Shown here one piece after another: positions 23,176-37,116 of a stretch of 64,000 bases of DNA (position 1 is the stretch's first letter; the number at the start of each line of letters is the position of its first letter). Source of the stretch: Trogon surrucura (lineage: Eukaryota > Chordata > Aves > Trogoniformes > Trogonidae). Under the pieces are notes generated by a model, which did no database searches, was not told the DNA's origin, and saw only the letters and a program-made list of their open reading frames with translations. The position numbers were made by a program, and so were the translations under genes. The stretch lies in the NCBI GenBank assembly GCA_020746105.1, contig CM036618.1:125974191-126038190 (forward strand), given 5' to 3'.

Positions 23176-26100
23176 CAGGGGGGAATTCCAAATCAGATTA
23201 TATTACATGTATACAACCACCACAAGTCCTATTAAAAAGACAACAAAACCTACTCTTTTATTACACAGGGATGAGCTCAGATACTACAGTGCTGAGGGCA
23301 ACGAAGGTAGAATACTTGTATAAATGAGCTGTCAGGGTAGCTGCTGAAACGAAATGCAGGAAGCATCCTGAAATTTCTGAAGAAAATTGAGAAATAGAGA
23401 CAGCCTCAGAGGTTTAAGGCTAGAAAAATGCCATTAAAACAATGCAGCCTGGCTTCCTGTCCTGCAGAGAGAAAGGAATTTTGATAATAATTCCAGGAAT
23501 GCCCGGTTTCCTTTTCACTGCTGGAAGTGGATACGGTCAAAAGAGGGCTGTGGGCTTCATCCACTACAGAAAATATTGGCAAAAAGGGAAAACCAAATCA
23601 GACCAAAATTAAGTTTATGAACAATTTTTTTTTTTATGTGACTTAGGACATAAATATCGCAATAAATTATTGCAGGAGAGTTACACTCCCCATTCCTGTG
23701 GTTTCTGTGAAGCCTGACAATCAGTTCCAATCCATCTGCACTGCTTCCTGCCATTCACCAGCCCATTCTCGCTTCCATGTTCACCTACGGAAACGGGGAG
23801 AAAACCTCCATCGCTTGCTCTCTGCCACTTTGTTTAGATCACGTTGTGCACAAGAAGGAAACCCGGCCATTCTGGTCGGCAAACCTCGTGCTGGAGGCCA
23901 TCCCACCGAGACTCCTCCAGCCACCTGCTTCTGCGGGGGCACGGGATAGGTACCGCAGCACCAAGATCTGTCATGCCGCAGTTAACTGGTATCAAAGTCC
24001 TAAATACAAGTGAAAAATCTGACACAGAAGATTGTCCCCAGCAACCCACTGGGGTTTCCTACATGGTAACAACTGTCTGGCCGCCACCAGAGTTTACCAG
24101 AGAGCTGTCCTTAACTAAACCATTGTACCCAAACTCAACAGAATCTTCCAGCCCCAATGACAAAAAAAAAAAAAAAAAATCTCAAAAGCATGGGAATGGA
24201 GAGTGTAAGGAATCTCCTTTCCTCCCATTCTTCTAACAGCAGCAATTACGACACACCGACTCCAGAAACAGTTGACACACAAAACAACTTCTTCCTGGAG
24301 ACGTGCCAGGAGCTCAGGAAAATTATAAGCTTGTCTTTCCTGTAGCATAAACACATTTCAATGAAGCTCTGCAACAACAACAACAGTAGCAGAATTATCT
24401 AGGTGGAGCAGCTGCTGAACGCTACCTGCCTCGCTGCTGACAGCCGCCAGCACAGCCAGGCCAGCCTCCGCTTCCCAAGGAAAACGGCTTCTGCTCAGAG
24501 CGCCAAGATAACCTTCTCTGGAGTACTCAGGATCCAACAGCGGAGGGAATCAAACTCTTCCAGCCGAGTGGCAAGATCCACCATTTCTCATCAGACAAGC
24601 AGAATTTGGGAGACCAAGGCACCTGGGCAGCAAATGGAGCTAGAAGAGAAGTAGTGAGAACTCGTCTGCTTTGTGGTTTGTGGGGGTTTTTTAAGTTTGG
24701 TTTTGTTTTGGGGGCATTGCTGGTTTGGTGTTTGGTTTTGTTGGGGTTTTTTTTGTAATGCTGTTACAAACAAAAGTAAAAAAAAAGGCATTTAACTCAG
24801 CTCTAAATGACTTCACAGGCTGGAACATGGTCATGAGCTGACATTTTTTCCACCTTGGTCTCCTCCTGTTCCCATGCCTGCTTGTTACAAGCAGGTCTGT
24901 GGATAAAGTTGTTTCACTTCCATGACTCACAATATCCCTAGGTTTCATTTTCACTCTATGTTAAGGGAATGCTTGCATGGGCAGCCAACTAGTTGGCTGA
25001 GTTTGCTGAGAGTATTTACTGTATCATGACCAGAGACCTGGCTCCACAGATAGCACACAGGAACAACTTACACTGTATAGGACAGCAAAAAAAAGGTGCT
25101 ATAACCACAGAGTAAGTGTGGTGACTAGCAGGGTATTAAAAGGCCACAGGTTTCTCCTGGTTTGAATGAAGTACTTGCTTTAGTAAATGACACAAAGATG
25201 CTACAGAGGGTTAACTTCACTGAACAGAGTGCCAAGCTGGCATCTGACACTGGAGATGGGCAGAAGGACTTGGCTTCTGTGTTCCCCTCAAAGGGAATTG
25301 TTACAGGCAGAGCAAGCTCTTGATATCACTATTTTGATCTGGTTTTCTAGGAACTAAGTCAAATTGCTCCAAGAGGCCAGCTCTGGTTCTCTCAGTAATA
25401 TCCATGCTCCCAGGAGTCCTGACTCCCAGGGCTGCTTCCCATGATCTGAGAGAAAGGAGGACCCCTGGATTCAACATCATTACACCAGGCTGACCCAGGT
25501 GAATGATTTTGGTAATCATGTTGCAGTCCATCAGTAAAAAAGAATTAGAGCCACCCAGCCAACATTTTAATGGAACATTTACCACTGTCACCTAAACATC
25601 ACAAGTGTTATCTAAACGTCACCCAAACACAACTGAGAAGAGGCACAACGCATAGCCAACACCATTTGCTCCAAGACTGATCTGGCCCTGAGCTTTGACT
25701 GGTTTTGAACTCACAAAAACTTCAACCATGGTCACCAAACTCAGTGATGATCTAGGACACTGCTCTTGGGCAATAAACGATCAGACACCACCCTTTTACT
25801 TCAGATCGGTCACAGAACAGACACCAGCTTTCCTTACAAGAAATAGTTATAAAAAGAACTTTTTGTCACCTGCCAGATTTGCTTGTTGGTTACCATCCCT
25901 ACTGAGGACATTTTATATTTTGATGGAAGTGCTTATACATGTGTTAAGCGCCAAGTATGCAAGTCCTTGCTCTGTCTTAGAAGAATACAAGATCAAAGGG
26001 CCGAGTCTAAGAAGGATTGGATCTTTTGTTTAGAAAAAGATTATGAGATAGACTCACACTTCAATTTGAAGCCTCAAAAAGAGGAAAAAAAAAACAAAAC

Positions 26101-29100
26101 AGGGAGGCAGAACTGGAGAAAGGAAACTTGACCTCAATTTGAACTAACAATCGAGACAAATATCTTATTGTGGAAGTCAGAGGAATGCAGACCTGTTTGG
26201 AAAAGTAAAATCAGAGGAAGTAAGTAGTAATCAACACACCTATTTTCAGAAAATCACCTTATTCTTAACATGAACACAACATTTCTTACACTATGGCAAA
26301 GAATTCCCTGTAAACTTTAGAAAAAGAAGTCACTTCTTAACAGTTTTCTTCAGGTCATCCATTACTTACAAAGAAAGTCTACAGTCCCTTGAGCATCAAT
26401 GCATTTGCCACTGAACACATTAAATGCTGGCAAAAGACAATTTTGTTTCAAACCTGCTCACTGTGCAATGGCAATTCCTATTTTTCTCTACCAGCTCTTG
26501 TCAAAGCCCAAATATCCACTGCTGGTGCCACCTAACCAGCTTCTTTCCTCAGCTGGCAACGCAGTGCATTTCAGAACTGTAAAATAAATACATTACAATA
26601 AGTTGAAAGCTTTTTTTGTTGAAAGCTCTCAGACCGTACATTTGTTAAATATCATACTTACAATTGTTGCAGTATTGCCAAAACTGACATTTGACTCAAT
26701 TTTATTAGAACTATTTGTGTATGCAAATGAGATATTTAACAAACCTAGTCAACAGTGTCAAAAACATAAGTCAGAAACTCTTCTATCATAACTGAGTTCT
26801 CAAGATGACACGTGGAACAAACACTTGGACATGCAGAGATGCCCGTTTCCGTGAACTTTGTAAAGGTGCCTCAGTCCATAATCCCCAGGTATTCAGATCC
26901 TACTATCACACCGGGATTTCTTAGGAACAGGATAACCTATCATAATCACATACTGCTCTAACATCCAAATCAGTTTTTCTAATTTTTAAATCAGAGACAC
27001 ATCAATGTTTAAAAGTTCAACATACCGACCGAGGACTAACACAGGACACCTCTGTGATTCGACTTTCAATTTCAAAATACTCATAAAGCCACAAGACGCT
27101 TTTCCTGCAAAGGCAACGCTAAAATTCAGCCCATGCTTAACCTATTTACATATTATTTTACCTTCATGTTGTAAGAACATTCAGTCAAATCTGCTGATTC
27201 AGATAAGTGTCTTCACAGGGAAAACACTATCTGTCCTTTGGATACAAGTTTAGAAAACACCAGGGAAAACACAAGTTTTCACAAATCATGCAGTAAGTGC
27301 TGATATGCTGGAGAAACGTCTTTGCAAGTTATTACTTATTGCTTTTGATTATATCTGAGGAGATTTCACACATCCCAGAAAAGCTTTCCCCACTGTAAAA
27401 AAATAATTTCCCATGCTATATATTGAGACTCTTCTCAAATTAAATTCCTTTCCCTGTTGAAATAATGGATCAAACCCATACAGCCTACAGTTCATTTAGT
27501 GCACTGAACAGATCACATGTTAAGCCAAAGTCATTCTGATCGTCAAAAAAAAAAGAGGGAAAAAAGACTGTTGATCCAGCAATGTCATACGCTAGATTAA
27601 ATTTGCCACTAATCCAATCAGATACACCACTCACTTTGTACTACATGTTAAGCACAGCCCCCTCTATCCATTAAACACCACGTTTCATTAAATAGTGCTG
27701 GTTCACAACTCCCAGTTAATGTCTCAGCACAAATTAAAAGGGATTTCAACTTCTACTTCCCTTTGCTGATGTGTATCTTTGTGATCAGCTGCTCTGCCAC
27801 TCCTGGCAGGGTGCACTGCCACTAATCATTTCCGTTTTTACAGGGCAATAAAATGGGTCATATAACTTTGGAGACAACTCATACTGGGGCGGACACGAAC
27901 CACGACATGGCAGGAACGGGCACAACCACAAGTCTGGCCAAGCCCGGCACTCAGCTGGGCACAGGCGATGCCAACAAAGCAGAAGGGTCACCTAAGAACC
28001 TAGGGAGGCATGACTTCATTTGTGGAATTCACAGATTAGCCAATGTAAATACCAGAAGTGGGACCAAAACTCCCCCTCACCCCCTGCCCAGTTGTAAAAA
28101 AAATTAATTCACAGCGTGAGTTGCAGCCTCAGAGCTGGGCTGGTGCACCTCTCCAGGATGGTATCTTGCCCTTTGCCAGCAACCCAAAATCAATATTACT
28201 GGATTGGTATGTAGTTTTTTTATCATGCTGAGAGCCTTTACCTGCTAATTTTTAGGTTTACATCATCACCAGTAACTGGCTTTTGCCTGCTGCTCATGCT
28301 GCTTCCGAATTTAAGAGACCTTACAGACTTCTTACCAAGAACTCAGTCTAATGGGACCGGGTGACTTAATTCACAGTATAATTAAGTCATCCTGGCCCTG
28401 CTAACCACAACATAAAAATTAATCAAGCGTAAAAGAAATTAGGGATGTTGTTACTCAAAATACTCGAATTTTACAAGTCAGTTTGTATAACTGTAAGATT
28501 ATTTCACATCTGTCACTCATTTGTTCTAGCTTCGCTCTGAAAGACTTGCAGAAAAATGTTTATTCAAAATGTCACCTTTAGCAATCTTCACACCAAGTTT
28601 AAGCTCAATAAGCTCACACCACATTAAACTGAAAATGTGCTGAATGAAAGATGAGTTTGAACTGCAGCTTTCATAATGTAATAGCATAAAATCAAAGGTA
28701 AGATTGCTATCCCCAGCAGAACTGTCTCTAGTAAAAAAAATGAAAAAATAAAAATCTGTTTTGTGGTAACAGGACAGGTTAATTACCATTCCTCCTCCAA
28801 CAAAATTACTTTCATATAAAAATTTTGTCTTATTACATTAGAACAAATGATGTACGCACATTTTAAGACATGATTTCTCTTCACAGAGTCAAAACTCCTT
28901 AGTTCTTTCTCACTTTTTACTCTGTGTTTACTTGAAGAAACTCACTAAGGATCACAACTAAGTTTCCGGATTTTATCCCATTCTCACTATTGTCACTGTC
29001 TGACAACTTCTGAGACTGAGAACTAATAAACATTTTCCTTACACTGCAACTTCTTTACTCTTGGTATCACCTGTCAACATAACTATTACCTTGAACACCT

Positions 29101-32100
29101 AGAGATATACCAACAAAAATACCTGAAAGCCCATGGAAAGCGCATGAGTGAACATATGCATCTACATCCTCCAAACTTTGCTTCCTAAGGTCTTGTCAAA
29201 CACACCTCTTATATTTGACATGTTTATCAGCTGGATGAATATACACATTGTCAAATTTCACACTCGGAAGCATCATTTTGACCCTAGGGCAGACAGGCAC
29301 ATTGTGTATTTTTGCAGCTGGAGAACGCATAGAATACAATCACACTTTGAAACAAAGGCAGCGAGATTGAAGCCATACGAAAAAAGATTTAAGATTTAAG
29401 CAAAACAAAGTTTTTAAATAATTTTTTAAAAAAAACCCACACCACAAAAACCCACACACAAAGTTGGATCCTGTTGCAAAGAAAAGACAGAGGACAAGTT
29501 TCAAGAGAGTGAACAAAGTCCTTCTTCAAGAGTGCCACTTAGGGCCTTTTTCAAAGCACTAGCATAGACACAGAAAGTTTTTAAATGCTTATATAGCTAT
29601 ATTTAACCTCTAAAAAATACGTACCATTCGGTATTAGCGTGCTGCAGATCTTACGTTTGCACAAGAATAACATTCCCACAAATCAATTTGGCATTTTACG
29701 ACAGAATTGGAGGATGAAATATTTGACACCGAACACAGAGACTTCATGAGAGAATTCCCAAGCTCTGCACGAGATGTTCTTCTATTCCAGCCTCAGTTTC
29801 CCCAACAAGCAGCTTCCAAGAGGCATGGTGGGTCCGGGCGCACTTAGGGGTAAGTATCACCCACCCGCACACCAGCGTTTCTTTCCATCCCAGTGTTTTC
29901 ACAGCACTTTCATTTGCAACCGACGGTTTTCTCTCACACATAGAGCTTGCCATATAGCTGTAAATTTGGGACATCCAAGGGTGGCTGAATGATTTGAGTA
30001 AAACTAGCATAATTTGAGCCAAGATTGATTTAAAGATCTCCTCTGCATGCTGTTCTACTTTGAAGGCTTAATTTTGTCGTTATTTTTTCAGATTAATACC
30101 AGCATAAGAAGAGACTGTATTTGGCCACAACATGGTTTGCCACCTCTACCATCTGTTTGAGCCATTATCTCTACTTTTGCTGTCTTGAGTGTTCTCTGCA
30201 GCCAGTCATGCACCCAAGAATCGTTCCTCCAATACTGAAGTTCTGCCCAGCTCAGAAGTTTTAGCTTGAAAACCATACCTAAAGCATTTTCTTTTAAAGG
30301 CTTCTAATTCTGAAAGGGTGATAAATGTAACGAACATTTATAATGCACACATTCGTGACATATATTTCCAGCAACAAACCACTTCAAATGATGTCCCAAT
30401 CCTAGAGAGCCATGATGGGAAGCTGCATGCATAAGACTATTAATGTGAAGAAGCTGAGTGAAAATTTGGGCCCAATTCATTTACTTGAACTACTCAATGC
30501 AAGCAGGTGTGAAGTGAAGCAATTTTCCCTCAAACTACAGTACAAGCTCCGTATTCTTTATTCTTTCTCCGACTTCTGTGTTGGAAAAATCGTAAAAGCT
30601 TCCTAGCTTCCCTTTCAGGACAAAACCCAAACAAACATAAAAGCTTTAAATTACAGCAGATGTGAAGTCCGTGACTGAAATGATGGGAGACCATCCACGA
30701 AGCCGTCCCAGAGGCTGTGCTGTCAGTTAAAGATTTGGCTGCAGCCGCACCAAAGCTGTCAATGATGTGCAAACACGTCTTGCCCACAAGCCAGGGGCCT
30801 CTGACCAACGGGCACATGGTGAGGCCACAGCTCTTCCCCAAGGTCTGGACCTGATGTATTTGCCCTTGAAATGCCAAGTGATGCTTATCAAGAGACACGT
30901 GCCTACCACAGGGTGCCTCTACCACCTACACGTGCCTGTGGTTTCAAGTTAGACTTAAATCAGATTTAGACACCTACAGCAGGATTTTGCTGGAACTCAG
31001 GCTACTATACCCAAAGCTGTACTCTCTTGTCTTAATGCACTGACTTGGGCTCCCCAAATAGAATGCTAAGAAGAGAACTCCATCACCACAGAACGATATT
31101 TTACAGGCCAGCACATTTTGTGCAGTCCTGCTACAGCGTACCCACTGCTTTTCTCTGTGGCTCTTCCTACTACCCCAATACCTGCACTCAGCTCAGTGAA
31201 AGCGTAACTACTTTTCATTTCAAATTTCACAGATACCATGCAAAATATGTACTTGTATTACACATTCCCACCATATTAATTGCTGTGGGCACTATAAGAG
31301 GAACTCCAGCTCGTGTCAAGAAGCACAGCCTCACTGAAGCGACGGGAGAGTCAGCCCCAAGAATAGACAATCAACTGCCACCAGCATCTGGAAACATGGG
31401 TGCCAACCCTGGGTTGAGACACAGCTTTCTTTGTAAACCACAGGGCCTCTTCACTTCTCTCTTTCAGAGGCCTCAGTCCAAGGGGCTGCCTCGCACGACA
31501 TGTTTGCCTCCTGCCTGATCTCAGCAGGGTGGCGAGAGCAACTGGTCCGATACAGAGCAAATGCGCCATCGAGACAAACTCCCCAAGAAGGAGCCCGCCG
31601 CAGGCAGCCAAAACCAAACAGCCCGGCCGGGGCAGGCAGCCAAGCAGTGTCCCTGCCGAAGCCAGCAGCAACTCTTCCACTTCTGTAACAACTAATCTAA
31701 TGGGTATATTTATAGGGTAAATGCCAAATATACCCACTGTAAATGCTGACGGTGATTTGTTGTTAGATAAATTATGGGTCTGATTTTCAAAGGCGGTCAA
31801 GTGCCAGCACTGTTCCCCTTGAAGCTACTAGGAAGAATCTCTCTTGATTTCAGAAGAGTCAGACGAAAACTCCAAACATTTAAAAATTCTTACTGATATA
31901 GAGACGTAAAACTCACTGACAAAACAAGCATATAAAAAACCCTAACACGCTTAACTAGTTCTTTAAATTTACATCAGACCAAATTTTGCAGTTTGCAGGT
32001 ATTTCACATTAAAGCCATAACAGACGTGAAAGCCAAAATGAGCAAGGAGGAAAGAGAGAATTAATTCAGATTCATTACTCTTCTGCTTCTTAAATCTAGA

Positions 32101-33498
32101 TATAATGCAGTCTTAACCTTGCCCTGAAGGATAATACATGACAGTACAATGTTTCCTTCAGAAAAGGTAGCTATAACTTGTGGCAGTAACATGTAAAATT
32201 CAAATGACATGAATAATTAAGAAGAAATTAATAGATACCTTAAATAAATAATCAGTTTTATGAAAATAGCATCACATACATGCTTTAAAACCCTTAACTG
32301 AAAGTACAGTAAACAGTATAGTGTGTGCAGGAAATAATTTTTACTTTCAAAAAGAGTCTATCAGTTTATAACGCATTTACAGCAGCAACTACCATATACC
32401 CAGCATCTTCTTAAGTGCAACTTAAAGCAGGTGTTTTGTTAAACCTAAGTACAGATCAGATCTGTTACCTTTGCTCACGCCGAGCTCATTTTACTCAGGA
32501 CCTGATCCTCTGTGTACATTCAAACTTGGCATTAAGAGCGTAAAGGTCTAGCCGTGTATCACGTATCCTCAAGAAATGCCAGTTTGTTTCAAAAGCACCT
32601 CCCATCCAGTCGCTAGCACATATAATCCTCAGTACCGAGATATCTCGGTATGTCCAAGAAGCTGAATCCCATAACATTTGAGGTACTGAAAAACAGTACT
32701 TCCAAAAGAAGCACTGGTGAGAAAAGCAGCCTTTGGCAGGCTCCTGGACCCTTTTCAGCACTTAAAAGAGCAGAAAGCAGCAGCTGCAACTCATACAGAA
32801 CTAACAGGCCCTCCAGGCAAAGGCAACAACAGTTCTAAGAATCTAATAAACAATTCTTACTAGAATAACTTCTTGCATGAGGTTCCACAAAGGTACTAGG
32901 TAAATGAGGGGGCACTTAAAATGCAGTCAGACGCTTGTTGGTTAAGAGTTACGCAGGTGCAAGAGCTCTCAGGAACTGCTGTCTGCGGGAAAACACGACA
33001 ACAGGCTACGTTACAAAACAGAGCAGGTAGGGGTGATGTCACAGCTGTAAAGTGCACGAGGCGGACAGATAACTGCGCCTTTCAGAAACTATTCTTCAGA
33101 CCAGAATACTGAGCCTGCAAAAGTCAGCTGAGACCTTGGCAGTGAAAAGCCTGAAAAGCACCGACATTGCTGGTACATCACTTCATCACCCTCCTGGCTG
33201 CTGTCTCACACAACGAGGAGTTTGGAAAATCCACCTCCCAGGAGCTCACACAACCCAAAAAGCAGTTCAAGGAACAGCAAAACTTCCCTGCCAGGACACC
33301 AGAGACCTCACACAGCAGACTTCACCTGAGAGTGCATGTTTCAATGCTTATGTTAGAAATCTCCAGAAATAGGACTTCAAGATTGTAATTTGCATATTCC
33401 CTTAGCTAAAGTGTTACTCGAAAAGGAAACTGCTAAAAAGAGATTTATTACCTGAGGTAAGATTAAGTTGCAGGGCAAGTAAGTTCAACGCAGAATGT
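23176..33498. other. Non-coding sequence with low-complexity patches
   Basis: No gene is recognised. The interval includes an A-run of about 17 at 24162-24179 and a G/T-only-like stretch at 24670-24758. It also has an imperfect CACCTAAAC/CACCCAAAC repeat at 25589-25630 and several short A-tracts. Open frames such as 31045-31518 (+) and 31351-31800 (-) overlap each other, have no splice context and match no family I know. Confidence 0.5.
24670..24758 (+). repeat. G/T-rich low-complexity tract
   Basis: The + strand is nearly all G and T, with G runs of four or five (around 24682, 24710 and 24743) separated by T runs and TTTGGT motifs. G runs on one strand could form a loose G-quadruplex, and the complementary strand is C/A-rich. 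It is simple sequence rather than a gene. Confidence 0.7.
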
Positions 33499-34253
33499 TG
33501 TCCTGGGTTTAGCTAAAAACCCAGTTCTGTTTAGTGATTTTTACTTTGCAGTTTAGTCTCTTCTAAAAGGCTGCACTTCCAGAAGTCAGCAGCATGTTTT
33601 TGCAGTCAGTGAGTGCTCCTGGCAGTGGTAACACCTGATGTTCACAGTCACTGCCTGGGACTGGTGTGCAGAAAGGCTCTGGCTGATACTTACTCCTACA
33701 GTGACCAAGGCCACTGCTGGCTCTTGTGTGCCACGCTGGGGGTGCTGGGAAGTAAGAGGGGTCACAAGGAAGTAAAAGGTTGCACCTCCGGGGGGTAATA
33801 GACAAGACAGGCGACCAACGAGAATATTCCATTCCATATATGTAATATTTAGTATAAATTGAGTGATCACGACAGTTTTGTCCCTTCTCTGCAACGGCCA
33901 GTGCCCAGGGAGGACTCCATCTGACCTCCTGCTTTTGATCCGGATCCTGAGTTCCCGAATCCAGCTCCCTCTATCCAGATCCCGCTGCCGCTGAGCCTGG
34001 GGCTTCCCCAGTGCCTCCTGCTCTGCAGCACCAGTGGGGATTGCTATCAGGCGAGGGAGTCGGGTTTGATATCAGGCTACTATCTATAGTTCTATATAGT
34101 TCTTTAGTTTTATCATTTCACTGTTATTTCCATCTTTTCATTAAAGCTGTTCTAGCTTTTTTCTTCTCTCACCCATAAGTCTCTCTGCCTCATTCCCTTT
34201 TCCTTCCAGTTTAAGGGGGAAGAGGGGGTTAGTCCGCATTAGTGGCCACGACA
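33499..34253 (+). mobile_element. Solo LTR of an endogenous retrovirus, about 755 bp
   Basis: The element starts TGTCCTGGG and ends CCACGACA, so it has the TG...CA ends of a retroviral LTR. On the + strand it has a TATA-like TATAAAT at 33853-33859 and a polyadenylation signal ATTAAA at 34140-34145. This implies a U3 of about 380 bases, a long R and a short U5. The flanks are AATGT (33494-33498) and AACAT (34254-34258), a possible 5-bp target duplication with two transitions. No gag, pol or env sequence lies on either side, so it is a solo LTR left by recombination. Its ends resemble avian ERV LTRs, but the family is not named. Confidence 0.75.
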
Positions 34254-37116
34254 AACATATATGTATTAAAAAAACCCATTTATTCCATGCAGTTATGTTC
34301 CTCCCTCATCTTCCTTTTCTTTTCATGCAATTATAGTTAGAATTAATAGGATTTAGAATTATATTTAGAATTACATAGTCAGAACCACAGAGCTGTGTCC
34401 ATCCTTTTAAAACACTTTCTAGACCAATTTTCCCAAAGATTTCTCAGCCATCTGAACTAGATATGGATTTTTTTTTCCGCATTTTGCAATTTTACAGTTA
34501 TTTGGATTAAAGAAAAAAAAAAGTTAAAACAAAATTAAGCTTAAAAATCCACCTGCTCATAACAACCATTTGCTTGCTGGTCGTTGTACAGACAGTGCAG
34601 TAAGAGATTGCTGACATCTGCAAAGAGAAACCATTTATAAAAATTAGTCTCATAAACCACCACACATAAATCTACCGGTAATCGATGCCCATGGTTTCTA
34701 TTACGAAGTAGCAATGAATTATTGCTTTGCCAAGAAGTAAAATAAGCTTTCCCAACCCGTAAAATTCTGAAGGCCAGATCTAAAGCCCTTAACAGCCAGT
34801 GAAGGTCCTCACCGACTTCGGTGGGCTTTGGGTGACACTCTTCACCTCTCCTTAATCTCGTCAACAAATTCTATCATCTCCCTTCAGACAAAATCCTGTA
34901 GTTGGTTTAAGTATGTCTAATCCATAAGGACAAAGCTTTAATGAGTTTCTAAATTTATATCTTATGAAGAAAAATAAAATAATAATAAAAAAGCCCTGTG
35001 ACCTAGAATCTACTCCAAAGCACTGCTCATCTTTTCACGGCCTCCGCATACCCTCCTGTGGCCAAGTCTCAAGGTCCGATTTCTCCCACGTGTAGGAGCC
35101 AATAGGCAGAACCCAGTAAAGAACACTTGTGCTACACAGAAATAGGCTTTTCACCATATCCCTTCAAAGATAGCAAAGGGGATGCACTCTGCCTCCCCAC
35201 TGTCACCCCAGAGCAGCTCCCACCTCTCCTCCCTGCAGGCGTGTGTGCGTCTGACAGCATGGCATCATTTCTAGATGAGAGATCCTAGTTTCAGGAAAAA
35301 CATGAAGAACGGGATGTAGCAGGCCCTAGGGAACAGTAACAGGCTTCTCCTTCATTCTCACTGTCAGTCCCTTCAGTGGTTTAATAAAGGAAAGGATATT
35401 GCGCATCATAAAATGAAAGAGACAAAATTCGTAAGATCATCTTGTGTTTCACTGAGTTTGTTTATAATTTGGCAGTTCTGTAATTTAAAAGAATTGAACA
35501 GTACTTTCCACGCAGACTTGTTCTGTTCCTCATCTGTTACCATGGGTTTATTACACTTCTAGCAAAGTGACAAATGAAAGCAAACATCAACTTTTCACTT
35601 GTTCCTATCCAAAAATTTAAATTTCTTCAAATGACCCAATTCTGTACCCTACAGGAAACTGCAAGTCAAAATCATTTACTTAGTCCCTTTTTACTTAATT
35701 TTTCATTTAAATATATTCACTTGAAGGTAAATAAAATAATCCAAAGCTGGTAAGTAGCTAGGGGAGTAGAAGATGAGCGAGTAAATTCAGGAGAAAAGGA
35801 ATTTACCCTGTTTAGTTGGGCATGCAGAATGTACACAAAAATATACAAAAATATTCAAACAATAAGCAATGTATTGATCACCACGCTGATCATGATAGCT
35901 GCCTGGCACAGTGCTCTTTGCATCCCTTTTACTATTTTTCTAGCACATGTAGCCCTTGTGGAAAGGGGGAACGTACCAGGTTAATGTAAGATACTGGGGG
36001 GAGGGCCAAGAGAGAAAGCAGCAGAAGGGCAGCAACCAACATCTGCCTCAGCAGACTGAAGTACAAACCAACTTACTCAGTCCTCTCTGTTCTCAGACAG
36101 ATTTGGGCATTGCTCTAAAAGCCTGACCCAGAATGAGCTGTGATGACATCTGAAAAAGAGAGAGCCAGGATAGCAGAGGGCACAGGTCAAGAAGATATAA
36201 CTTGAAGTTACCACGCCTTTTCACTCCTAATAGTGACAGAAGAGTCCCTATTGATGCTTTGGCCTTCTCCCACCTGGTGCCAGGCAGAATCCTAGAAAAA
36301 GACCGACCTTTTGTAAAATTAGAAGGGGCTGCAGACAAGCTACAGAGGGGAAGCTGCCATGCACACAACAATGCCGAGAGCTCCCCATCACATCGCCGGT
36401 GTGCAGAACTGAGGGCAGGGAGCTGGTGAAACCCCAAACGAAACACCTCTCGTGCTGGGCATCTCTTCCTTTTCACTCCTGCAGCGTCTGTCCTGGTTGA
36501 TCCTACTGAATATGTAGTACGTAATGCCTTTTGGCTTCCGTGCAGACACTGTTGGGGGGCTTCTCCCTCACCCTTGTTCCATGCTGAAGTCTACTCAAAT
36601 TCTTTCCTTAGCATTCACTCCGCACAGTATTACTTCTGCACATATAGCCCAAACAAAGTTTCTGCTTGGAAGTTCCCTTAATTATAACCATCCACTCACA
36701 CTAAAATATGCTACAGTATTTAATGCTCACAGACTTCAAAAATCGGAGCATCCTCAGAATGAAGTCAATTTGAGTGTGAGCCAAACAACACACACCAGCT
36801 GTAGCTATACTGCAAATACAGGCCGACTCTTCACAGAAGGTTCCCCAAAATCTCTGTGCCCTGAAGAAGTGATCTATTTAAAAATAATAAGTAATGCAAA
36901 CAATTGATGGAAAAGGACTGAAGTACAAAATGAAGTTTCACCATGAAAGGGGAAACATGGCCCTTAAGTAGACAAACCAGCTTGCTGCTTCAGCAACACG
37001 GAACTTGCCACGCTGATCTGAAGGCAGAGAAGTCTCTCTGCAACTCGTTCAGGATGCTGCAGAGCAACAGGCAAACACCCCGCTGCGGGCTGGTGCAAGT
37101 TAATTTGTCCCCCTTA
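34254..37116. other. Non-coding sequence between two LTRs
   Basis: I see no gene, CR1 or internal retroviral sequence. The interval separates two LTRs of different families and opposite orientation, so it is not a provirus interior. It is mostly AT-rich with short A and T tracts (for example 34460-34523 and 34970-34991). A minus-strand open frame at 36093-36476 has no recognisable domain. Confidence 0.55.

Noticed and set aside
24162..24179. A-run as the tail of a processed pseudogene
   Set aside because: No coding similarity, target duplication or polyadenylation signal is visible upstream, so it is treated as simple sequence.
31045..31518. 157-codon + strand open frame
   Set aside because: It overlaps an equally long frame on the other strand, has no motif, and lies in unremarkable sequence, so it is consistent with chance.
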